DNA of 64,000 bases, from the NCBI GenBank assembly GCA_963797475.1, contig CAWCPR010000020.1, forward strand, positions 1 through 64,000, read 5' to 3'. Position 1 is the stretch's first letter. Each line of letters starts with the position of its first letter. Position numbers and translations under genes: made by a program. This stretch comes from CAWCPR01 sp963797475 (GTDB lineage: Bacteria; Chloroflexota; Anaerolineae; Anaerolineales; UBA4823). Positions 42,301 through 50,635 of this stretch are shown in pieces. Below the pieces are notes generated by a model, which was given only the letters and a program-made list of their open reading frames with translations, was not told the origin of the DNA and did not search any database.

Positions 42301-42577
42301 TTATCGCATCGCTCAAGAAGCGCTCAATAATATCGCCAAACATGCGGATGCCAGCCGTACATCCATGAATATCCTCTGCCAGCCTGGCAGTGTCTGCCTG
42401 ATCATCCAGGATGATGGATCAGGCTTTGATTTATCTTCCATCCCCCCAGAACATCTGGGACTGGGTATAATGAAAGAACGTACCGAACAAATCGGCGCTA
42501 CCCTGAACGTAGAAACCAATTTAGGCGAAGGCACCCAAGTGGAAGTGCTTTGGCACCAAGCAGGAGAGTTTTCATAA
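39377..42577 (+). CDS. Multi-GAF sensor histidine kinase (NarL type), 1066 aa
   Basis: The cytosolic sensor has PAS (about 30-150), GAF1 (about 155-305), a coiled coil, GAF2 (about 325-490), GAF3 (about 510-665), GAF4 (about 685-855), HisKA_3 with the phospho-acceptor His in RDLHDAVTQTLFSASLIAEV, and HATPase (ALNNIAKHADA, DDGSGFD, GLGIMKERTEQIGA). It is coupled to the LuxR-type regulator by a one-base stop/start overlap. The N-terminus is uncertain: the called start is TTG, and a perfect TATAAT stands at 39366-39371, only six bases before it. A leaderless transcript, or a later start before LDILFERITVGIAV, is possible. Confidence 0.86.
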   Translation: MKTPGKLSSWSHIDVEFLETLQKQQGSAGINLLDILFERITVGIAVLDNNFILQQFNPTWHALIEKYFPATASLVKPGVNLFEVEPDTKEALLPLLQRVLKGESIHEESWRIASGEIESFWELFLAPLESSAGQVSGVIYTRIDVTARSQAIQAGQQQFLELLASGGSLSETLHTLVGIIEEQRPGMQALVLLLDPDGLHLHIGAAASLPQDYLQSIEGLEIGPLVGSCGTAAYSGKRVIVEDIAKDPRWEGLRDLALKHGLGACWSEPVFNSQGKVIGTFAMYYRNRRAPMEADLQMIETGAHLAGVAIEHKLALDELKQAYQTLEQRVEERTRQLSTLLDLSHDLASTIELQPQLGLILDQLKSVVDYAGASIFKLDGDMLTVVAYRGPIPQDQALAIRFPITRAGANERVILQRKTEIIPDVLGDSQLAVEFRKTAGDELTTKFGYLRSWLGAPLVVSDQVIGMLSLDHPEPNFYSETPHSKLAMAFANQVAAAIDNARLYGEARQRADEAQTLFAVQQAITSRLVPKSVLQMIANEARRLTNTSISSVYLLEEEELRVAVISGDVDPKLVGLYLPVDKSVSGLALRNARPYLILDAQSDPRVYNDVIRKAGAKSFLTVPLMSQHGPVGTITVANKGEGILGPEDERVLTMLASSAVVAMENAHLYSEEQERRKEAERRRLVAEGLRDILTILNSNRPLTETLEAIVSQAILLTGSDAGVIYRLDRKERSLAIEAHRNLPSSLVELRTYSAFPGDGLEAMRERNPYVIADTSEEREKFPSDRRSVEEGSSWFSVMREYYLAYLGIPLVIRDEIYGSLGLYYTERQEFQSEEIALAVAFADQAALAIENARLRRQAELAAVAAERSRLARDLHDAVTQTLFSASLIAEVLPRLWDRNPEEARRRLEELRQLTRGALAEMRTLLLELRPAALIEADISELFRHLAEAFTSRARVPVEFTIDGDAELPADVKIALYRIAQEALNNIAKHADASRTSMNILCQPGSVCLIIQDDGSGFDLSSIPPEHLGLGIMKERTEQIGATLNVETNLGEGTQVEVLWHQAGEFS

Positions 42578-43227
42578 TGAGCGACGTTCGTCCGATTCGC
42601 GTAATGATTGTGGACGACCATGCGGTTGTTCGCAGTGGGCTGGGAGCATTCTTGATGGTGTTTGAAGATCTTGAGCTGGTGGCGGAAGCCAGCAGCGGAG
42701 AGCAGGCTATAAATCTGTGCGGAAAAGTGCATCCGGACGTAATTCTTATGGACCTGATCATGCCCGGTATGGATGGGGCGGCGACGACTAAAGCCATAAG
42801 GGACAAGTGTCCAAACATTCAAGTAATTGCCTTGACAAGTTTCAAGGAACAGGAGCTGGTTCAAAGCGCTATGCAAGCCGGTGCGATCGGATATTTATTG
42901 AAAAACGTTTCTGTCGACGAGCTCGCCGGCGCCATCCGCGCCGCTTATGCCGGCCAACCCACCCTTGCCCCGGAGGCAGCCCAGGCCTTAATTCACGCAG
43001 CGCGCCAGCCTGAACATCCTCGCTACGACTTAACCGATCGTGAGCTCGAAGTGCTCGAACTGTTAATTGAAGGCTTGAACAATCCAGATATCGCCGGCCG
43101 GCTTTTCGTCAGCAAATCCACCGTAAAATTTCACGTCAGCAGCATCTTATCCAAATTAGGCGTATCCAGTCGCACTGAAGCTGTCGCGATCGCGCTTCAA
43201 AACAACCTGACATCTCATACAAAATAA
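42577..43227 (+). CDS. NarL/LuxR-family response regulator
   Basis: The 216-residue partner of the multi-GAF kinase has a receiver domain (residues 1-125) with VDDHAVVR, phospho-acceptor Asp in VILMDLIMPGMDG, T in ALTSF and Lys in YLLKN. The LuxR-type helix-turn-helix (about 150-210) reads LTDRELEVLELLIEGLNNPDIAGRL. The ATG overlaps the kinase stop (TAATG), so the two are translationally coupled. Target sites are unknown; palindromes such as those at 7269, 7504 and 9630 are the kind of site such regulators use, but no link is shown. Confidence 0.92.
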   Translation: MSDVRPIRVMIVDDHAVVRSGLGAFLMVFEDLELVAEASSGEQAINLCGKVHPDVILMDLIMPGMDGAATTKAIRDKCPNIQVIALTSFKEQELVQSAMQAGAIGYLLKNVSVDELAGAIRAAYAGQPTLAPEAAQALIHAARQPEHPRYDLTDRELEVLELLIEGLNNPDIAGRLFVSKSTVKFHVSSILSKLGVSSRTEAVAIALQNNLTSHTK

Positions 43228-43319
43228 ATTCTTCACGCGCCTTCTCGATAAGTCGAGGAAACATCCTGGTTTATTGGGAAGGCGCCTCAAAACTGAATTT
43301 AGGGATTCGTGTGGATCGA

Positions 43320-44863
43320 TGAGCGCAGCAGCAAAATCAAGCGAATTTTTTTCCAACGTCGATGCCGCCTGGCTGCACATGGAGCAGTCAGCCAACATGG
43401 CGATGATCACTGGGGTGATGATTTTCGACCAACCCATCGAATTTGAGCGCCTGCGCCTGACTGTCGGAGAGCGCTTGCTGGTGTTCAATCGTTTTTGGCA
43501 GCGCGTGCGCGAACCCCCCTTCGGTATGGGCTTACCACGTTGGGAAGCCGATCCGGATTTTGATTTAGACTGGCATATCCAAAAAATCTCTCTGCCTTTT
43601 CCAGGGGATTTGTCGGCGCTACAGCAATTGGTCAGCGAGATGATGAGCACTCAATTGGATTTCTCCCGGCCTCTCTGGCAGTTCCACTTTGTAGAACATT
43701 TCAACCATGGATGCGCTTTGATTTGCCGCATACACCACTGTATTGCGGATGGATTGGCGCTGGTTCAGGTGCTGCTTACGATGACAGACGAGACCCCCGA
43801 AGGTTCTTCAAAACCGCTCGAGGTCAAAGATCGTAAAATCGGCCGGTTGTCGCGTTTGATGCTGCCGGCCGTAAAAGCTGCAAAAACCCTGGAAGCCACC
43901 CGCCGCATGACTGGAAGCCTTCTCCATGGAAGCATACAAACCTTAATCCATCCCAGCCGTGTTATGGATGTCGCTCAGCTTGGCGCCAAAGGCACACGCG
44001 CCCTTGGGAAACTGCTGCTCATCGGCCCAGACCAAAAAACAATCTTCAAAGGCAAATGTAACACATATAAGCAAGCCGCCTGGTCCTCCACAATCAGGTT
44101 GGAGGAGGTTAAAGAGGTCGGCAAGCTGATGGGCGGAACTGTAAACGATGTTCTCCTATCGGCGGTAACCGGAGCTTTGCGACGCTATCTTGAAGACCGC
44201 GGCGAGCCGGTAGAAGGGGTCAATATCCGCGCGGTGGTCCCGGTGAGCCTACGCCCCGAAGAGGATCTGGCTAAGTTGGGAAACCGCTTTGGTCTGGTTT
44301 TCCTTTCCCTTCCAATTGGCGTACGCGATCCACTGAAACGGATGATCGTGCTCAAACGCCGAATGGATACGATCAAGAATTCACCCGAAGCAGTCGTAGC
44401 GTTTGGGATTTTGAATGCGATCGGTATGACCCCGGTTCAAATCGAGAACATTATCGTCAGTATTTTTGGGATGAAGGGAACTGCCGTGATGACCAACGTG
44501 CCCGGGCCGCGCCAGGTGATTTATCTGGCTGGCAAGCCGCTGCGCAGCCTGATGTTTTGGGTGCCTCAGCCCGGCAACCTGGGGATGGGTGTCAGCATCA
44601 TCAGTTATGCAGGAGATGTGATCCTCGGTGTAGCGACCGATTCTTGCCTGGTTCCTGACCCCGAAAAGGTGATCGAAGAATTTCAAAACGAATTCGAGGC
44701 ATTAAAAAATTGGGGGCGATACCCTGCCAACGAAAAGGACCTTGCTAGCCAGGATGCACGCTTCAGGCAGTGCCAGGCTTTGACCAAAGCTGGCAATCGC
44801 TGCAAAAATCGCGCCTTGGCCGGGCAACCAAATTGCCGGATGCATCAAGTTATTGTTTCATAA
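43320..44863 (+). CDS. WS/DGAT-family acyltransferase with C-terminal Cys/His motif
   Basis: The 514-residue protein belongs to the wax-ester-synthase/diacylglycerol-acyltransferase group: the acyltransferase motif IHHCIADGLALV (HHxxxDG), a later NDVLLSAVTGALRRYL and the conserved TNVPGPRQVIYLAG, all in normal order. It transfers acyl groups from acyl-CoA to alcohols or diacylglycerol for storage or membrane lipids. After the usual end it has about 30 extra residues with C-X9-C-X10-C-X2-H (CQALTKAGNRC...CRMH), a small zinc-binding motif found as a tail on many unrelated proteins. ATG 43320 starts MSAAAKSSEFFSNVDAAWLH. Confidence 0.86.
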
Positions 44864-44867
44864 TAAA

Positions 44868-44909
44868 GAATGTATTTGCAACCGTGTGGCTGCAAATACA
44901 CTCTTTTTA
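44868..44909 (+). terminator. Intrinsic terminator after the WS/DGAT gene
   Basis: A perfect 10-bp stem TGTATTTGCA/TGCAAATACA (44871-44880 with 44891-44900), with a 10-base loop, is followed by CTCTTTTTAG. It begins within 10 bases of the stop codon. Confidence 0.82.
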
Positions 44910-45046
44910 GACCTGGTCAACAGGACAGGTCATTTTCTACACCCTTGACCAGTGAAAAAACCCCCCAGCCGTAGGATGAACCCAGCGAAAGTCTCCGGTA
45001 TACTAATATCGAGACGATGAGTTGAACTTCCCCAAAGGATAAAATC

Positions 45047-45619
45047 ATGTTCGAAATTCCAAAACCGCTCGTCAACTCTGTGCCATTGGCGACAGACCCA
45101 GGCCGGTACCAGGAAGAGAAAGCTGTGGCGGCTGGGCAAGCAATTCAAACTGCGCGCTGGCTCTACCAAAATTCCAGATTTAGAGCCAGGCTGAACAGAA
45201 TGTGGTCGCGAATCACGCACCGCTCGAGTGCGCTCCAGGATTTAGAATCGGTTCTCTCGCCTTCTAAAGTCAAGGGCGGTTATCCCTTAGGTGTGATCAG
45301 CATACCCATAGATAAGATCATCGGCAGTGAAAATCGTTCCCATGACTTTGATAGCACCTTCAACCCTATGGGCTCCGTTAACCACGAGCGCTGGGAAACG
45401 ATCACAGTATTAAAACTGTTGGGGAAGAATCTGCCAGCGGTGGAGTTGATCCAGATAGGAGATGCGTATTTCGTCAGAGATGGTCACCATCGTATTTCCG
45501 TTTATAAGGCCCTGGGACAAAAACATGTCGACGCTGTAGTGACCGTTTGGGAAGTTTACGAGCCGGTAACGGTCGAGGTAAAAACTCTTGGACAGGGTTT
45601 CAACCAAATTCTAGCCTGA
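45047..45619 (+). CDS. ParB/sulfiredoxin-fold protein of unknown function
   Basis: The 190-residue protein's C-terminal half matches the ParB-N/Srx-like fold: GVISIPIDKIIGSENRSHDFD, then LPAVELIQIGDAYFVRDGHHRISVYKALGQ, the GHHR box that forms the nucleotide-binding site of this superfamily. The N-terminal third is helical and unassigned. There is no DNA-binding helix-turn-helix, so chromosome segregation is unlikely; a CTPase/ATPase or nuclease-like role is possible. The promoter may include TATACT near 44998, and AAAGGAT precedes the ATG. Confidence 0.68.
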   Translation: MFEIPKPLVNSVPLATDPGRYQEEKAVAAGQAIQTARWLYQNSRFRARLNRMWSRITHRSSALQDLESVLSPSKVKGGYPLGVISIPIDKIIGSENRSHDFDSTFNPMGSVNHERWETITVLKLLGKNLPAVELIQIGDAYFVRDGHHRISVYKALGQKHVDAVVTVWEVYEPVTVEVKTLGQGFNQILA

Positions 45620-45687
45620 AAAATAACTGCACAGGTTCCGTATTTTTGCCAAATAACGATTACAACACAGGCCTTGTCTGATATAAA

Positions 45688-45717
45688 AATCTCCTCATGC
45701 CGTTGCATGGGGAGATT
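45688..45717. terminator. Bidirectional intrinsic terminator
   Basis: A 13-bp stem (45688-45700 with 45705-45717, one G-T pair) with the tight loop CGTT. T-rich sequence follows on the plus strand (ATTTTTCATTTATT), and the minus strand reads into TTTTATAT. It separates the convergent ParB-like and YggU genes. Confidence 0.8.
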
Positions 45718-45776
45718 ATTTTTCATTTATTCTTGGTGTGCCAGATTTAATCGATCTGATCCAATAAACCAGCCTC

Positions 45777-46088
45777 TCAGGAAAGGCGTTTGAGGATGCG
45801 CTGGTGCACGGTAGCCGCATCTAAATCCAGAATGGAAACGAGCTTATCGCGGCCGGTTACGCCGGCGACGATATCGATCTTTGAACGGGGAACTTCCAGG
45901 ATTTCTGACAAAAAATCGACCAATGCTTCGTTCGCTTTACCTTCTACCGGCGGCGATGTCAGGCGGATTTTTACAGTCCCATCGCTCAAAATATCCACGA
46001 CCTCGTTCCGGCGAGCGCGAGGAGTCACCCGGATTGCTAACGCTGCCCCTTTTTGCCCACCATGAAGACGAAAATTGCGTGAATCCAT
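45777..46088 (-). CDS. DUF167 / YggU-family protein
   Basis: The 103-residue protein has the DUF167 core: LAIRVTPRARRNEVVDI, VKIRLTSPPVEGKANEALVDFLSEIL and IDIVAGVTGRDKLVSI. The function is unknown; it commonly follows YggT and YggS, as here. The ATG at 46088 is preferred over a TTG at 46109 that overlaps the YggT stop; GAGGATAAGG lies upstream. Confidence 0.87.
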   Translation of the reverse strand: MDSRNFRLHGGQKGAALAIRVTPRARRNEVVDILSDGTVKIRLTSPPVEGKANEALVDFLSEILEVPRSKIDIVAGVTGRDKLVSILDLDAATVHQRILKRLS

Positions 46089-46105
46089 AATTGAGACCCT
46101 TATCC

Positions 46106-46363
46106 TCAAAGAGAATATAAAAACCGAGTAAGGATCGAATCGAGTATTTGCAGGAGGATGATGAGAACCAGCGGACTAAAATCCAGCATCCCTACCGGCG
46201 GGATGAACCGGCGGATAGGAGCTAACATTGGCTCTACGATCCGGTCGATAGTTTGGCGGATTGGATGGAATGGGGACATAAAGAACGACAAAACAGCCTG
46301 GATGATCACCACCAATACCAAGATCTGGATAATTCGGTGTATCAGGATTGCTAAGATGATCAT
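46106..46363 (-). CDS. YggT-family membrane protein
   Basis: The 85-residue protein has two hydrophobic helices (about 5-28 and 62-82) flanking the conserved YggT loop: SFFMSPFHPIRQTIDRIVEPMLAPIRRFIPPVGMLDFSP. The family belongs to the ylm/ygg cluster associated with division-site membrane proteins and ion tolerance. It sits between YggS and YggU in the same direction. Confidence 0.9.
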   Translation of the reverse strand: MIILAILIHRIIQILVLVVIIQAVLSFFMSPFHPIRQTIDRIVEPMLAPIRRFIPPVGMLDFSPLVLIILLQILDSILTRFLYSL

Positions 46364-46423
46364 TGAAATATCCTGCTCCTTGAACGAAACCCTTATCCCG
46401 CAACGTTTGTATCTGGCATTGGA

Positions 46424-47149
46424 TCAGGTCGAAACTGGACGTGGACCCATTATTGCTGTTCCGATTCGGACCATGGTTGCTCCCTCTTTTATCGCAGCTT
46501 CGAAATCAGCGCTCATCCCCATGGAAAGCTCCTGCCAGCTATCCTGGGGAAACTGCCTGGCAAAAAACAACCGCAATCTTCGCAGCCGTTCAAAATATGG
46601 TCGAGCTTTTTCAGGATCATCGAGAAAGGGCGCCATCGTCATTAACCCGTAAACGCGCAAATTTTCAAGGTCGAATATCGGTGCGACACGCTCTGCAAGC
46701 GCCATCCAGTTGTTCTCATCCCAGGCCGGCCAGCCAAATTTCGACTCTTCACCACTCACGTTACATTCCAGCAGCGTTGCCAAAGTGACCTGTAATTCTC
46801 TGGCGAAGCGATCCAATCGCTGGGCAATTTTTAGACTATCCAGAGAATGCAGCCAGGTAAAATGCTCACACACCGGCTTGGCTTTACGACTTTGGACGTG
46901 TCCGATCATATGCCATTCTACCTTAAACTGGTCCGATAACGTCGGGATTTTAGCAACTGCCTCCTCTACATAATTCTCTCCCAGGCGGACTGCCCCGGCC
47001 TCCAGGACCGACCGGATCGCGTTTAGCGGCTGGCCTTTCGTGACTACGATGAGCTTAACAGCCCCTGCCTCCCGTCCAGACGCCTGGCTTGCCCTCTCAA
47101 TCCGGTCCAGGGTTGAATAATAATTGGTCGAAATTGCTACGGATTGCAT
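46424..47149 (-). CDS. YggS/PLPBP-family pyridoxal-phosphate homeostasis protein
   Basis: The 241-residue single-domain TIM barrel binds PLP but has no known enzymatic activity; it buffers free PLP and affects amino-acid metabolism. The PLP-lysine is in LIVVTKGQPLNAI, followed by LGENYVEEA, WHMIGHVQSRKAK, HSLDSLKIA, ECNVSGEESKFG, GLMTMAPF and SMGMSADFEAAIKEGATMVRIGTAIMG. The Ser-Met-Gly-Met-Ser phosphate motif is intact. It lies first of the ygg genes and close to pgeF, a common arrangement. Confidence 0.92.
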   Translation of the reverse strand: MQSVAISTNYYSTLDRIERASQASGREAGAVKLIVVTKGQPLNAIRSVLEAGAVRLGENYVEEAVAKIPTLSDQFKVEWHMIGHVQSRKAKPVCEHFTWLHSLDSLKIAQRLDRFARELQVTLATLLECNVSGEESKFGWPAWDENNWMALAERVAPIFDLENLRVYGLMTMAPFLDDPEKARPYFERLRRLRLFFARQFPQDSWQELSMGMSADFEAAIKEGATMVRIGTAIMGPRPVST

Positions 47150-47169
47150 CGATTCTTACCGGGTATATT

Positions 47170-47961
47170 TTACTCGTTGTTTATTGCAATCATTGCGCCA
47201 AAACGACCTGTTTTTCCCTTTTCTGCGCGATGAGAAAACCAATCCTCAAGATCGCAGGCTGTACAAATCCCTGCGATTTCAATATGACCTACCCCACTCT
47301 GTTCCAAAACCAACCGGTTAGCTTCCCAAAGGTCAAGATGCTTTTGACCATTGCCAAAATCGAACAAGAGCGACGGTGCATACAAGCCAAAAACTTGTTG
47401 GATTTGAGAAACGACGTCCTCACCAACCGGATAATGGTGTGCCGCGATCGAAGGTCCAATAGCTGCCAGGATGTTTCCAGTGCGAGTCCCAAAATTATTC
47501 TGCATGGATTCAATCGCGGCCGCGGCTGCGCGACTTACCGTACCTTTCCACCCGGCATGCACAATTCCAACCACCCGGCGCTGGGGATCATAAAGCAAGA
47601 TCGGGACGCAGTCTGCAAAACGCATGTACAAGGTTACCTGGGGATTGTCGGTGAGGATGACGTCCGCTTTTTCATGAAGGCTGGTTGCGGGCCTGGGGCT
47701 TTTCGTGCATACCACCCGGTTGCCATGCACTTGCCATACATCGTATATGCTGCTGTAATCTCTTCTCAGCGTCTTAAATGACCTGCGGCGATTTTCCGCT
47801 ACGTTATCAGGGTCGTCGCCCACGGTTCCGCCGACGTTTAATGTCTGCCAGGGCGCAGGACTCACCCCGCCTCTACGCGTGAAAATTGCATGTTGGATTC
47901 CAGGATCAGCAAGGGAATCGAAAACAAAATAACGAACGTGATCGCGTTCAATAAAAGGCAT
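47170..47961 (-). CDS. pgeF: Peptidoglycan editing factor / multicopper-polyphenol oxidoreductase (YfiH)
   Basis: The 263-residue YfiH/DUF152 protein keeps the zinc/catalytic triad region: WQVHGNRVV, RFADCVPILLYD and GIVHAGWKGTVSRA. PgeF removes L-Ser mis-incorporated into UDP-MurNAc peptides; related eukaryotic FAMIN is a purine enzyme, so the substrate is inferred from family knowledge. It is 20 bases upstream of yggS in the same direction. Confidence 0.9.
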   Translation of the reverse strand: MPFIERDHVRYFVFDSLADPGIQHAIFTRRGGVSPAPWQTLNVGGTVGDDPDNVAENRRRSFKTLRRDYSSIYDVWQVHGNRVVCTKSPRPATSLHEKADVILTDNPQVTLYMRFADCVPILLYDPQRRVVGIVHAGWKGTVSRAAAAAIESMQNNFGTRTGNILAAIGPSIAAHHYPVGEDVVSQIQQVFGLYAPSLLFDFGNGQKHLDLWEANRLVLEQSGVGHIEIAGICTACDLEDWFSHRAEKGKTGRFGAMIAINNE

Positions 47962-47991
47962 ATCAATATTTACCTTAAGCCGTGATTTTGT

Positions 47992-49008
47992 TTACTGGAC
48001 GCCGGGTTGGCTGGAAATGGCTTTTTTAACGCGCAGCAGCTTGTCCGCCATGATCTGGCGGGATTCGGCCATTGTCTCTTCGACCAGGGGATATCCAAAC
48101 CAGGCAGTAGTGAAGCCAAATAACCCGCCTGTAAATGCCCGTAGAAAAGGTGTACTCTCGCGGAAAGCCCAAAAACTAAATGGCGGCTGGCTCAATAACT
48201 GGCTGAACCCGTCTAAACCAATCGGAGCCAGGCCGATCAACAGCCAAAGATACCATGGCAACGCAGGCAACCGTCTACCCGTAAGAGAGAAAAGCAAGCC
48301 AAACAGAAGTATCGAAAGGTAAATCGCTACGTCGCGCTCGCATAAGGCGATTTTATAGCCGACCGAATCATTTCCGATAAAGGCTCTGGCTGCAAAGAGG
48401 GCATCATTCGTACTGGCTTCGCTCAAGCCGGTAGCTTGTTCAAACGTCAGCATAGTTTTCACATTCGCTTGAGCCCTGGGGTAAGCCGGCTGCTCGCCAA
48501 ACAGGAAGAATGATCGAAATGCCAACTGGTGACAAACCATGCTGTAACCGCGGTAGATCAGGCTGGCTGGACCGGGAGCCCCCACTTTCACAAGCACCGG
48601 GGCCAGGAACGGGAGCCCGACATAAATAAATACAAACAGGTTAAAAACAGCCAGGTAATGCCGGGTAAACCAGTAGGAAAAAGAGTCCGCCCTGGTCCAC
48701 ACAGCTTTCCTTTGGTAGATTTCTTGCACACTAGAGGAATTCTCGACTGCATCGATATGCCGCAGCCTGTCAGCAGCAGCCCCCAGGGTCATCTGCAGCT
48801 CCTGCTGGCTGAATGGCGCTTTTAACCGGTAAGGGCCGACTTCAATGACCGGCACAAGTGAACCATAAGCCCGCTTCAGATCATCACTGCTGTCTACATC
48901 AATAATAACCAGGTTGTGAGGTATTTGTTCTTGAATCGAGTCGAGATCCGCCTTTGCTTGATCACAGAGATGGCAATCTTCCCGACTATATAATGTAACT
49001 TCGATCAT
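47992..49008 (-). CDS. Glutaredoxin-like domain fused to DUF2085 membrane domain
   Basis: Residues 1-80 are a thioredoxin-fold glutaredoxin-like module with the active site CHLC (SREDCHLCDQAK) and the cis-Pro region GSLVPVIEVG. Residues about 115-320 are a DUF2085 membrane protein with three or four helices and its conserved YRGYSMVCHQLAFRSFFLFGEQ, KIALCERDVAIYLS and GLDGFSQL motifs, whose Cys/His residues could bind metal or form disulfides. The pairing with TlpA (4-base overlap) and CcdA suggests thiol or electron transfer across the membrane; this is inference. Confidence 0.8.
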   Translation of the reverse strand: MIEVTLYSREDCHLCDQAKADLDSIQEQIPHNLVIIDVDSSDDLKRAYGSLVPVIEVGPYRLKAPFSQQELQMTLGAAADRLRHIDAVENSSSVQEIYQRKAVWTRADSFSYWFTRHYLAVFNLFVFIYVGLPFLAPVLVKVGAPGPASLIYRGYSMVCHQLAFRSFFLFGEQPAYPRAQANVKTMLTFEQATGLSEASTNDALFAARAFIGNDSVGYKIALCERDVAIYLSILLFGLLFSLTGRRLPALPWYLWLLIGLAPIGLDGFSQLLSQPPFSFWAFRESTPFLRAFTGGLFGFTTAWFGYPLVEETMAESRQIMADKLLRVKKAISSQPGVQ

Positions 49009-49601
49009 TGACCGACTCCAAGCTGATTGAGATACTGAACCAACTGGTTTTCGTTTAATACCCCGATTTGCCTGTATTCGATGACTCCATCTGAATTGAC
49101 GAAAATCGAGGTAGGATAAGCGTCCACACGATAGGTGTTTTCAACTTTTTCGCCTGGATCCAGGAGCACTGTGAACGTCAGGCTCATCTCATCGACATAA
49201 GATTCGACATCATTAGCAGGCTCATCGTTGTTAACAGCCAATACAACCAGGTCGGGGGAATATTTTTGATAATACTTTTGAATGAGGGGCATTTCCGCTT
49301 TGCAAGGCCCGCACCAGGTCGCCCAAAAATTGATCAAGACCGGTTTGCCCCGGTAATCTCCCAGACGGATGTCATCTCCGCTGATATTTTGCAGCTTAAA
49401 ATCTGGCGCGGATGAGTTTTGCCCTGGAACCGCCGGGCTGCTGTTAGCTGCTTGTTGAATACGGCGGTTAACGATGAAAGCCCCGCCAAATCCAATTGCC
49501 GCCAGAATCAGCAGTTCAATGCCGGCCCCAATCAGGAGGCCGGCTCCCAGCATCATCCAATTTATTCGTGAAGCTTTCAAAGTAAATCCCACCCAGCTCA
49601 A
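49005..49601 (-). CDS. TlpA/ResA-type membrane-anchored thioredoxin
   Basis: The 198-residue protein has an N-terminal membrane helix (about 17-45) and an extracytoplasmic redoxin domain with active site WCGPC (NFWATWCGPCKAEMPLIQKYY) and cis-Pro in VDAYPTSIFVN. It likely reduces disulfides or apocytochrome c haem sites outside the membrane, drawing electrons from the CcdA protein encoded immediately upstream (19 bases). The extra Asp/Glu segment SYVDEMSL is typical of TlpA. This activity fits the hexahaem cytochrome elsewhere in the window. Confidence 0.86.
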   Translation of the reverse strand: MSWVGFTLKASRINWMMLGAGLLIGAGIELLILAAIGFGGAFIVNRRIQQAANSSPAVPGQNSSAPDFKLQNISGDDIRLGDYRGKPVLINFWATWCGPCKAEMPLIQKYYQKYSPDLVVLAVNNDEPANDVESYVDEMSLTFTVLLDPGEKVENTYRVDAYPTSIFVNSDGVIEYRQIGVLNENQLVQYLNQLGVGQ

Positions 49602-49620
49602 TCTGGCGAATGGAAAGGGT

Positions 49621-50565
49621 TCAAGGGCTAACGGTCACTTCTTCATCGCTCGACAGATCCCTCTTTTCTTCGCCATTCTTGGGCTTGATTACCAGGGCAG
49701 CCACCAGAGCGATCGGGAACAAACCAGCTCCGAACAACCACCAATCGCTAAAATTACGACCCTTCCGAGAAGCTATTACTGCAGGAACCAGCCCCAGAAT
49801 TGCCAGAACAAATAAGCCGATTAACAGGATTCGCCCGACCACCAGCTCATCGATTGGGCCGATGAAGGAATTTAGGCTGGCAAGCTGCTCGAAGCGCCCG
49901 GTGAAAAGCATCGCGCCTACAATGATCAATACAACGCCCATGGCAATCTCGACATAGCGCATAATCTTGCCATAACGCCGGATGACGGTGGTTACCAGGC
50001 CGATTTGGGTGGAAGCGACCAGAAACGGAATGGCCAGGCCAGCCGAATAAGCGGATAGAAGTTTTACTCCGGTGATGACGGAGCCTCCATTGAAAGAGAG
50101 GGTGAGGATCGCTCCCAATACCGGCCCAACGCATGGCGACCAACCAGCCGAAAAGAATACACCCATCAATGCTGACGCCAGATAACCCCGGTTTCGATCG
50201 GGAGTGGTTCTGGGACGTAAGTCGTATTCCAAGAACGGGATCCGAATGATTCCCGTCATGTGCAGCCCAAAAATCACGACGACAATCCCACCCACGCGCG
50301 CCAGCCAGGTGCGAATATTGAAAAGCCCCCCCAGAGCCGAACTCGCAACACCCAGCAGGATAAAAACAGCGCTGAAGCCAAGCACGAATGCAAACCCATG
50401 ACTCAAGGTTTGCCAGCGATTCGTTTGCCCCCCCACCGCCGAGGCAGCCGAACGCCCCCCCAGGTAGCCAATATACGCAGGCACCAGGGAGAAAACGCAA
50501 GGCGATAGAAAAGAGGCTAAGCCAGCCAGAAAAGCCAATCCAATACTGATATTCGCTATTCCCAT
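49621..50565 (-). CDS. ccdA: CcdA-type thiol-disulfide interchange membrane protein
   Basis: The 314-residue integral membrane protein moves electrons from cytoplasmic thioredoxin to exported thioredoxins. The conserved Cys residues are in LASFLSPCVFSLVPAYIGYLGG and FFSAGWSPCVGPVLGAIL, the paired SPC/PCxGP motifs of CcdA/DsbD-beta. There are six or more core helices plus extra C-terminal helices (about 225-290). ATG 50565 (MGIANISIGLAFLAG) is chosen over an upstream extension; GTGGAG is nearby. It heads the CcdA-TlpA-Grx/DUF2085 group. Confidence 0.88.
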   Translation of the reverse strand: MGIANISIGLAFLAGLASFLSPCVFSLVPAYIGYLGGRSAASAVGGQTNRWQTLSHGFAFVLGFSAVFILLGVASSALGGLFNIRTWLARVGGIVVVIFGLHMTGIIRIPFLEYDLRPRTTPDRNRGYLASALMGVFFSAGWSPCVGPVLGAILTLSFNGGSVITGVKLLSAYSAGLAIPFLVASTQIGLVTTVIRRYGKIMRYVEIAMGVVLIIVGAMLFTGRFEQLASLNSFIGPIDELVVGRILLIGLFVLAILGLVPAVIASRKGRNFSDWWLFGAGLFPIALVAALVIKPKNGEEKRDLSSDEEVTVSP

Positions 50566-50635
50566 TAGTACAAAGCTCCACGTTTCATAAGCGAGCACTC
50601 ATCAAACCACTCAAGCCAGGCAACCAACCGCTTGA

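Noticed and set aside
45047..45619. Chromosome-partitioning ParB
   Set aside because: Only the GHHR nucleotide-binding fold is shared; the helix-turn-helix and ParA partner are missing.
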